From assembly GCA_002438605.1 (NCBI GenBank), contig DJPR01000022.1:1-11883 (forward strand): a stretch of DNA of 11,883 bases, read 5' to 3'. This stretch comes from Ruminococcus sp. UBA6407 (GTDB lineage: Bacteria; Bacillota; Clostridia; Oscillospirales; Ruminococcaceae). The notes below the pieces were generated by a model. It saw only the letters and a program-made list of their open reading frames with translations. It did not search any database and had not been told where the DNA came from. The translations under genes were made by a program, and so were the position numbers. Every line of letters starts with the position of its first letter. The first letter of the stretch is position 1. Below are positions 7,401-11,883 of this stretch, piece by piece.

Positions 7401-8026
7401 TTGAGAGCGTTATCTCTGAATGCCTTTACAGCGTCCATGTCGATAAGCTTAGCAAGTGTTTCATCGTCCCATGTTTCAATCTTCTGGATTTCGTGTGATG
7501 TACGGAAACCGTCGAAGAAGTGAAGGAAAGGAACTCTTCCCTTAATTGTAGAAAGGTGAGCAACAGCAGCGAGGTCCATAACTTCCTGTGGGTTAGATGA
7601 ACAAAGCATTGCATAACCTGTCTGACGGCAAGCATAGATGTCTGAATGGTCGCCGAAGATATTAAGAGCGTGTGAAGATACACAACGAGCTGAAACGTGA
7701 ATAACGTTAGGAACAAGCTCACCTGCGATCTTGTACATATTCGGAATCATAAGGAGAAGGCCCTGTGAAGCTGTATATGTAGTTGTAAGAGCACCTGCTG
7801 AAATTGAGCCGTGTACTGTACCTGCAGCACCTGCTTCTGACTGCATTTCAACAACAGTAACAGGATCGCCGAAAAGGTTCTTCTTATTCTTTGATGCCCA
7901 CTGGTCAGTAACCTCAGCCATAACTGAAGATGGTGTAATTGGGTAAATAGCAGCTAAATCTGTAAATGGGTATGATGCCCAAGCAGCAGCATTATTACCG
8001 TCCATGGTTTTCATTTTTCTTGCCAT
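4487..8026 (-). CDS. nifJ: Pyruvate:ferredoxin (flavodoxin) oxidoreductase, single-chain
   Basis: PFOR oxidatively decarboxylates pyruvate with CoA to acetyl-CoA and CO2, reducing ferredoxin or flavodoxin. It is the central step of carbon flow in anaerobic fermenters and acts in the cytoplasm. The 1179-residue chain has the usual length of the homodimeric enzyme. The pyruvate-binding domain I contains YPITPSS (28-34) and SARC (112-115). Domain III holds WGLGSDGTVGANKNSIKIIG (419-438). The ferredoxin-like domain binds two 4Fe-4S clusters through Cys693/696/699/703 and Cys748/751/754/758. The proximal cluster ligands are Cys817, Cys820, Cys845 and Cys1076. The TPP motif is GGDGWAYDIGFGG (966-978) with NTGGQ (1001-1005). 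AGGAGG at 8036-8041 lies 9 nt upstream of the ATG. It is monocistronic, with a long leader. The symbol nifJ (also por or pfor) follows common usage and does not imply a role in nitrogen fixation. Confidence 0.97.
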   Translation of the reverse strand: MARKMKTMDGNNAAAWASYPFTDLAAIYPITPSSVMAEVTDQWASKNKKNLFGDPVTVVEMQSEAGAAGTVHGSISAGALTTTYTASQGLLLMIPNMYKIAGELVPNVIHVSARCVSSHALNIFGDHSDIYACRQTGYAMLCSSNPQEVMDLAAVAHLSTIKGRVPFLHFFDGFRTSHEIQKIETWDDETLAKLIDMDAVKAFRDNALNPEHPVLRGTAQNPDIFFQAREACNKYYDALPAVVEEYMNKVNAEIGTDYKLFNYYGAADAEHIIIAMGSVNDTIEETIDYLNANGGKYGLVKVRLYRPFVAEKLIEAIPDSVKRISVLDRTKEPGSLGEPLYLDVVAALKGTKFNDVPIFTGRYGLGSKDTTPAQIVAVFNNTTKHRFTIGINDDVTNLSLELGANPDTAPAGTTACKFWGLGSDGTVGANKNSIKIIGDHTDLYAQAYFAYDSKKSGGVTISHLRFGKTPIKSTYLINMADFVACHNQSYIDKYDMVSDIKPGGTFLLNTIWDMEGLEKNLPGQVKRYIAQNNINFYTINGVKLGKETGMGTRINTILQSAFFKLANIIPFEDALKYMKAAAEASYSKKGQDVVEKNWNAIDAGHQNIVKIEVPESWKNAEDTQMGMAAVTNSNKTLQDYVNNIQIPCNAQKGDTLPVSTFVDMADGTFPQGSAAFEKRGIAVDVPEWIPENCIQCNQCAYVCPHAVIRPVALTEAEAAAAPADAKIMDFKPAVGGLKFMMTVSTLDCTGCGVCANVCPAKEKALVMKPIASQMEQQKVFNYGVTIDEKPEVAAKFAPTTVKGSQFRQPMLEFSGACAGCGETPYAKLVTQLFGDRMYIANATGCSSIWGGSAPSTPYTFNKKGQGPAWSNSLFEDNAEFGYGMFLATETLRNRVLSKVKALAEKAEKPEVKSAIAEYLDTYNDGNANKAATENLVAALEACGCDDAKAILAEKDYLRKKSQWIFGGDGWAYDIGFGGLDHVLASGKNVNVLVFDTEVYSNTGGQASKSTPTGAIAQFAAAGKVVKKKDLSGIAMSYGYVYVAHVAMGANMNQCIKAFAEAEAYDGPSIIIAYAPCINHGIKTGMATAQAEEKKAVEAGYWHLYRYNPALKKEGKNPFSLDSKAPNTEEYKNFLMGEVRYNALARQNPERAEALFDAAVENAKDRYDYLTRLTALYGQD

Positions 8027-8170
8027 TGGAATAGTCCTCCTAAAAAATTAATAGATTAGGGGTTATTGAGTCCGGAAACACTTGAGACAACACCGCAAAA
8101 AGAAATGAGAGCATTGCAGAGTTCTGCCTTTAACAGCAGTAGGTTATATACCGGAACACATATAACTTCA
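8027..8170 (-). promoter_or_regulatory. Long 5' leader of the PFOR mRNA
   Basis: From the predicted start near 8170 to the ATG there are about 144 untranslated nt. A stem GTTATAT/ATATAAC (8143-8149 with 8160-8166) sits at the 5' end. A perfect palindrome GCAGAGTTCTGC (8116-8127) follows. The words GTGTTCCGG and GTGTTTCCGG occur once each, about 80 nt apart. I recognise no riboswitch class or terminator-antiterminator pair; the leader may simply stabilise an abundant mRNA. Confidence 0.4.
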
Positions 8171-8176
8171 CCTATA

Positions 8177-8205
8177 ATCATAACACAAAACCCCTTTTTT
8201 GTAAA
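8177..8205 (-). promoter_or_regulatory. Sigma-A promoter of the PFOR gene (extended -10)
   Basis: On the minus strand TTTACA (8200-8205) and TATGAT (8177-8182) are 17 nt apart, with TGT directly before the -10. Predicted start near 8170. This is the only good promoter I see in the 474-bp gap upstream of PFOR. Confidence 0.75.
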
Positions 8206-8230
8206 TACCTTTTTCTCATTATTTATTGTT

Positions 8231-8251
8231 TTTTGACAAACTTTTCACAAA
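8231..8251. promoter_or_regulatory. Helically phased direct repeat upstream of the PFOR promoter
   Basis: TTTTGACAAA (8231-8240) and TTTTCACAAA (8242-8251) match at 9 of 10 positions and are spaced 11 bp, one DNA turn. They lie 26 bp upstream of the -35 box, where an activator could bind. One half-site (TTTGTGAAAA on the minus strand) resembles half of a Rex operator, but the other half is in direct, not inverted, orientation. The AT-rich context weakens the case. Confidence 0.25.
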
Positions 8252-8352
8252 TACAAATTTTTATTCTGTTTCTTTTTTTATTTGTTTTTTGTTTCGGAAT
8301 TTTTGGCAGAGCAGTGCAGCTTTTGCGGTGTTACCTTAAAGTTATAAAAACA

Positions 8353-8389
8353 AGCACCTGTCCGCATAAATTTCATGCAGACAGGTGCT
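8353..8389 (-). terminator. Terminator of the membrane protein-glycosylase operon
   Basis: AGCACCTGTC (8353-8362) pairs perfectly with GACAGGTGCT (8380-8389), and GCAT/ATGC (8364-8367, 8375-8378) continues the stem after one mismatch. On the minus strand it runs into TTGTTTTTATAAC. It lies about 110 nt past the stop codon of the glycosylase gene. The interval 8390-8500 is AT-rich and shows no supported gene. Confidence 0.75.
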
Positions 8390-8500
8390 GAATGTCTATT
8401 TTCTTGTAACACTGCCTTGATTAAAGAAAATATGGCTCTTAAAATTGAAAATGGTAAATTAAAAACAACTGATTTAGAGGTGTACGATATAATATTAAAC

Positions 8501-9256
8501 TCACTTATTATTGTTACACTCATCTTTTATTACACAATTTTTACAATTTGGGGCAGCTGAACATATTTCAGCATTTCCATCAGAACAATAAAGCCAGAAA
8601 AAGTAATCAATATCAGCCATATACATTCCTGTTTCTTCTGATAAAAAACGAAAGGCATCATAAACTTCATCGTTAGTAGCATTACTGTGTTTTGACCACC
8701 CCAATCTGTTACAGCCAAGCATTCTTTTCATATGAACATCAGGTTTAGCACAGTCAATTCCAACATTTTTAAGATATTCGCATACAAGTGCAGTGGACAT
8801 TTGTTTCATTTTATATTTAGAACTTGGAGAGGACAACATCTGTATTATATTTTTTACAGGTTTTGATGTAACAAAAGTATCCATACTTCCGTATTCATTT
8901 TCAATTGTTCTCATTAATTCAATATTATAATGCAGAACTTTCATCTGAGCCTTTCTGACCCTTGAACCGCATTTTAAGTCTTGTAATCCATTGAGAAAAT
9001 ATTCATAGTTTCTACTTAGTATTTCATCAGCATTATAATAAAAAAACAGTTTATTAATGTTTTCTCTGTTTTTTTCAATTACTGAAAACTTTGTCTGTGC
9101 AGAAAGCAGAGAATAAATCATACCTTCTACATGTTCATTAAATGTGAAAATTTTTCCTTTTTTCCTTTTTTCAGGCAAGGAGTCGAAAGTTTCATCGTCC
9201 AATAAAGAATTATCAGTTAAATACTTCTTTACCTTTAAAACAGTTTCCCTATTCAT
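8501..9256 (-). CDS. Divergent HhH-GPD DNA glycosylase, endonuclease III-like
   Basis: This 251-residue protein looks like a base-excision repair glycosylase of the helix-hairpin-helix/GPD superfamily. The endonuclease III-like substrate-pocket motif is MIYSLLSAQT (46-55). KPDVHMKRM (171-179) places Asp173 at the catalytic aspartate. The C-terminus carries a cysteine cluster C232-X5-C238-X2-C241-X5-C247, close to the C-X6-C-X2-C-X5-C 4Fe-4S loop of endonuclease III but one residue shorter. The canonical hairpin LPGVGRKTA is not recognisable: the equivalent stretch reads LSSPSSKYKMKQMS (141-154), without the Gly-x-Gly turn. With an ungapped alignment back from Asp173 the catalytic lysine position is Thr155. 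AGGTGG (9268-9273) precedes the ATG by 11 nt. It follows the membrane protein gene after 21 nt and is probably co-transcribed. The DNA is strikingly AT-rich (12 of 60 G/C at 9001-9060), suggesting separate ancestry. Substrate unknown. Confidence 0.75.
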   Translation of the reverse strand: MNRETVLKVKKYLTDNSLLDDETFDSLPEKRKKGKIFTFNEHVEGMIYSLLSAQTKFSVIEKNRENINKLFFYYNADEILSRNYEYFLNGLQDLKCGSRVRKAQMKVLHYNIELMRTIENEYGSMDTFVTSKPVKNIIQMLSSPSSKYKMKQMSTALVCEYLKNVGIDCAKPDVHMKRMLGCNRLGWSKHSNATNDEVYDAFRFLSEETGMYMADIDYFFWLYCSDGNAEICSAAPNCKNCVIKDECNNNK

Positions 9257-9277
9257 GAATTACGCCACCACCTATTA

Positions 9278-11629
9278 CTACATAATGTTCCAGAATTCAA
9301 AAAGTCTGCCGAAAGAAAGCATATTACTGCGAATATCCTCAGGAATCTGCTTATAGAGATTTCCATAATCCAAAACGAATTCATAAGTAAGGGCAAAATT
9401 GAGAATTGCAGAGAAAACAGCAGAAACAATAAGAAATTTATATAAAATATTTTTTACAGGCTGTGATGCTGAAGCATATCTTGTGAAAAGTATTGCAAAT
9501 GCACCAAAAAGCATTTCCCATGCAAAGTCTACGGCGTATCTCGGAGTATATCCGTACTGCCATATCATTGCCATCTGAATTAACGGAATTATCAGACAGC
9601 CTGAAATGATAATTGCTGCGGCTAACTTTCTATTGCCGTTATCCTTTGATAATCTGTAAGCCTTCGGGCCTCCCAAAAAGCTGAGTACAGGGAATGCTCG
9701 GAATATCAGTCCTGCTGCACTGAAGCCTGCAAGGAAGTAGTAACCATTTACAGAAAGTGAAACATAATTGCTTGTTAAGAATGGAAATTCACTTGAAAGC
9801 TTAGGGAGCGTGAACAAATAATTATAAACAGCAATCAAAACTAACGGTAAATGGAATTGAATATGCTGATAATCATAAATAGTCAATGTATACTCAATAC
9901 CGAAGTCAAGAACAGAACCAAATCTGAGATAATTATAAATCATCTGAATTGAACCGATACACACATACGGAATAAGTGCCGCAAGCAAAAATGTAATAAT
10001 CGGCTTTTTATTTGCACGATAAGTCTTTTCCTTTGATGTCCTGACGATTTTCTGCACACCTGCTGCAATGAACAGAAGTGATACAATGCAGTAAAGTGCA
10101 ACCGCTGCTCTGCAAAGAACCGCAATTGAGAATAAGATAGTCGCAATGCAGATATTTACACGAGATATTTTTCCGTTTCCGACAACTCCTGACCGCAGAA
10201 GGAAAAACATTCCTGCAATAAGGAAAGTAAATCCGCTGACCTGTGCAAGCTCATAGAAATTTCCGATAGTAATGCAGTACCAGATAAAAGATGAAGCCTG
10301 AACGATTACCAATCCCGAAACAGCAATTCCGTTGGTGATTTTCGGGAACAGACGCTTTATAAATACATAATATGCTAAACTAAGGAATAGAATTCCAAGC
10401 ATGCTGTATAAGAATGTTGCCCAAAGACTTGGAAAATAATCTCCTGTAATCAGGTGGTAAGGCAAAAACAGAGTTAAAACCGTACCTATTCCATAATATG
10501 AATAATATTTTCCGTCATAAAGCAGGTGATCCCATGCTGCACCTACTCCTTTAGCAGAACGGAGTGAATTGTCATACGGATTTGATAAATCAAGCAGCTC
10601 CTTGCTTGGCTCGTCCAGAAGATTGACCTGTCCTGCACTGAAAGCATCTACAAGCTCCTTGTTCATCTGATGTGTATCAGGGTTATCAAAAAGCTCGAAA
10701 ATACCGTCACCTCTGAGCAAAAGCAGAAAGCAGCAAAGTACAAGGCACAACGAAGTAACGGCAATTGTACTTATCTTAAAAGTATTTGGTGAATCCTGAT
10801 AAGCCTTTTTCATTTTCGGACTTTTGACAAGAAGTATTACAAATGAAACTATTATAAATAAGGTTATAACGCGAATCCATGAGAATTGGAAAGGAATATG
10901 TTTGTTTATGTAAAGTGAAGAAAGTGTTAAAGAACCCTCACTTGGAGCTCTTAAACTAAATTCAAGCTGACTTACTGTTCCCGAAAAGCTGCACGTAATA
11001 TACTTGCTTAACTCATTGTTTTGGATGTAATTTAAATGTGCATCTCTGCGAAGTCCTGCCGCATTGGTTTCGTCTGAATAGGCAACGTCAATAGTACCGC
11101 TTGTATCGCCGTTTATATCAACATCTGCATAAATTGTATCGACCTCGCTGTTGACGGAATCAAAGGAAAGAGAGATTGATTCTCCCGCATTCAATGTAAC
11201 GGTGTCTGAATAAAACGGTGCACCGTTCACTCTTGCTTTGGAAATTGATAACTGCTGTTCGCTCGGTGCAGACGGATAAGAAAGTCTGAATGTTCCGAAA
11301 TTGCACACGAATACTTCCAGAAGCAAAATTGAAGCAGCTGCAATGCAAAGACTTCGTGACAGTTGTGAAGCTTCTGCTTTGCCTGATGATACAGTTTTGC
11401 TTTTCAAGTATAAATCAGGCAGACAAATAAGTGCATTGGCAATAAAAACGGCAAAAGCGGCATATCTCCAGTCATTTTGACTGACAAAAACCGCTGTAAC
11501 GGATAACAAGCCGCTGAATGCAGCTGTATAAAGTCCTGCTTTATTTGGTTTATCGGATTTATTTTGCAATATTTCTGATGTAATTGATGCAATAATTGAA
11601 ACTGCAAATAATATTACAGTTAAAAACAT
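9278..11629 (-). CDS. Large polytopic membrane protein, GT-C glycosyltransferase-like
   Basis: This 783-residue integral membrane protein probably belongs to the lipid-linked-sugar (GT-C fold) glycosyltransferase-like families. N-terminal membrane helices lie at about 1-20, 32-50, 55-75 and 95-112. A soluble, Ser/Thr-rich, beta-type segment follows (about 113-248), then roughly ten further helices. Family-like motifs are NPYD (350-353), WDHLLYDGKYYSYYGIGTVL (366-385), LPYHLITG (389-396), YNYLRFGSVLDFG (565-577) and YTPRYAVDF (694-702). I recall this set from uncharacterised bacterial glycosyltransferase-39-like membrane proteins, so a role in cell-surface polysaccharide or protein glycosylation is inferred. 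AGGGAG just upstream of the ATG supports the start. It leads an operon with the DNA glycosylase gene, with no obvious functional link. The acceptor and donor cannot be told from sequence. Confidence 0.7.
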   Translation of the reverse strand: MFLTVILFAVSIIASITSEILQNKSDKPNKAGLYTAAFSGLLSVTAVFVSQNDWRYAAFAVFIANALICLPDLYLKSKTVSSGKAEASQLSRSLCIAAASILLLEVFVCNFGTFRLSYPSAPSEQQLSISKARVNGAPFYSDTVTLNAGESISLSFDSVNSEVDTIYADVDINGDTSGTIDVAYSDETNAAGLRRDAHLNYIQNNELSKYITCSFSGTVSQLEFSLRAPSEGSLTLSSLYINKHIPFQFSWIRVITLFIIVSFVILLVKSPKMKKAYQDSPNTFKISTIAVTSLCLVLCCFLLLLRGDGIFELFDNPDTHQMNKELVDAFSAGQVNLLDEPSKELLDLSNPYDNSLRSAKGVGAAWDHLLYDGKYYSYYGIGTVLTLFLPYHLITGDYFPSLWATFLYSMLGILFLSLAYYVFIKRLFPKITNGIAVSGLVIVQASSFIWYCITIGNFYELAQVSGFTFLIAGMFFLLRSGVVGNGKISRVNICIATILFSIAVLCRAAVALYCIVSLLFIAAGVQKIVRTSKEKTYRANKKPIITFLLAALIPYVCIGSIQMIYNYLRFGSVLDFGIEYTLTIYDYQHIQFHLPLVLIAVYNYLFTLPKLSSEFPFLTSNYVSLSVNGYYFLAGFSAAGLIFRAFPVLSFLGGPKAYRLSKDNGNRKLAAAIIISGCLIIPLIQMAMIWQYGYTPRYAVDFAWEMLFGAFAILFTRYASASQPVKNILYKFLIVSAVFSAILNFALTYEFVLDYGNLYKQIPEDIRSNMLSFGRLFEFWNIM

Positions 11630-11687
11630 GTTTTCTCCCTGCTTTCCTTTGATTTTTAAAATAACAGTAAAATTTTTTATACAGCTT

Positions 11688-11717
11688 ATTATACCCCATT
11701 CAGCTAAATGATGTCAA
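11688..11717 (-). promoter_or_regulatory. Consensus sigma-A promoter of the membrane protein operon
   Basis: On the minus strand a perfect TTGACA (11712-11717) and a perfect TATAAT (11688-11693) are separated by 18 nt. The predicted start near 11681 gives a leader of about 52 nt. Confidence 0.85.
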
Positions 11718-11781
11718 TATTATTACATAAAAATATAAATGAGGAAACACATTTTTACCATAATATTTACACATAACAGAT

Positions 11782-11883
11782 TTATAATATATTAAAAGCA
11801 ACACCGTATAAAGATTGCATGTCAGAAACGCAGATATATTTTTCGTCAGATTGCATAGAATTTTTGAAAGCATACTGTCGTAT
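11782..11883 (-). CDS. Possible C-terminal end of a CDS entering from the right
   Basis: One minus-strand frame is open from the window edge to a TAA at 11782-11784. It would encode 33 residues including RQYAFKNSMQSDEKYICVSD and ending GVAFNIL. The amino-acid mix is protein-like, and G/C content (about 29%) is higher than in the following spacer 11711-11780 (14 of 70). I recognise no family, and 33 codons can stay open by chance; another minus-strand frame is also open here. No terminator hairpin is visible before the downstream promoter. Confidence 0.3.
   Translation of the reverse strand: MRQYAFKNSMQSDEKYICVSDMQSLYGVAFNIL

Larger units (their letters stand above)
8089..8332. repeat. 12-nt inverted repeat bracketing the PFOR promoter
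   Basis: AACACCGCAAAA at 8089-8100 is the exact reverse complement of TTTTGCGGTGTT at 8321-8332. The arms are about 220 bp apart, with the PFOR promoter between them. Beyond the arms the match breaks immediately on both sides, although GCATTGC...TCTGCC-like words follow on both copies. No recombinase gene is visible in the window. The repeat is certain as sequence; any function is unknown. Confidence 0.5.

Noticed and set aside
5059..7722. Several 60-180 codon frames inside PFOR on both strands
   Set aside because: They are shadows created by the strong codon bias of PFOR and rich in Leu/Ser/Val; none has a credible start signal or family motif.
8231..8267. Plus-strand TTGACA at 8233-8238 as a rightward promoter
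   Set aside because: No acceptable -10 lies 16-19 nt downstream (nearest TATTCT is 23 nt away), and the downstream DNA is antisense to the glycosylase gene.
8375..8560. Small plus-strand reading frame beginning MALKIENGKLK or with an upstream Met
   Set aside because: No Shine-Dalgarno precedes either start. It overlaps the terminator stem and the end of the glycosylase gene, and its AT-rich repetitive sequence explains the residues.
8847..9470. 14-nt match ATATTTTTTACAGG near 8847 and near 9448
   Set aside because: Both copies are AT-rich and lie in coding sequence for PVKNI-type residues in two unrelated proteins. Nothing around them is shared, so it is taken as chance.
11812..11857. Direct repeat AGATTGCAT at 11812-11820 and 11849-11857
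   Set aside because: Only two 9-nt copies 37 bp apart, with no third unit and no spacer regularity. It is not a CRISPR and may lie inside a coding tail.

Overview
The window looks like chromosomal DNA from a low-GC, anaerobic, spore-lineage Firmicute (Clostridia). A Ruminococcaceae/Oscillospiraceae-type genome is my best guess. Four things support this: a GPR germination protease, separate secD and secF genes, a long single-chain pyruvate:ferredoxin oxidoreductase that is probably highly expressed, and a GC-rich multi-hairpin intergenic repeat of a kind I associate with that group. The lineage is inferred from gene content and style; I could not run a search.

Layout from left to right. Bases 1-100 hold three consecutive perfect hairpins, a repeat-like element abutting the 3' end of gpr. 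gpr (minus) and rpsT (plus) diverge from a 259-bp spacer that carries the rpsT promoter and a structured leader of about 148 nt. A rho-independent terminator closes rpsT. A second hairpin, probably working in both directions, closes the secD-secF operon (minus; the genes overlap by ATGA). The secD promoter diverges from a strong promoter driving a solitary tRNA-Leu(CAA) gene with an encoded CCA end. The tRNA terminator faces the terminator of the 3.5-kb PFOR gene (minus), and a short perfect palindrome lies between the two.

Upstream of PFOR is a 474-bp non-coding region. It holds the PFOR promoter, a leader of about 145 nt, a 12-nt inverted repeat that brackets the promoter, a helically phased direct repeat, and the terminator of the next operon. 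That operon (minus) encodes a large polytopic membrane protein of glycosyltransferase-C type, followed by a divergent HhH-GPD DNA glycosylase (endonuclease III-like) in visibly AT-rich DNA. It is driven by a consensus TTGACA-18-TATAAT promoter. The extreme right edge may hold the last 33 codons of another minus-strand gene.

Functionally, most of the window is housekeeping: spore-protein degradation at germination (gpr), ribosome assembly (rpsT), membrane export (secDF), translation (tRNA-Leu) and central anaerobic carbon flow (PFOR). The accessory part is the right-hand membrane protein/glycosylase pair. I see no insertion sequence, prophage, CRISPR array or obvious defence locus. The points most worth a second look are the rpsT leader, the multi-hairpin repeat, the inverted repeat around the PFOR promoter, the unusual HhH-GPD protein and the secD start codon.
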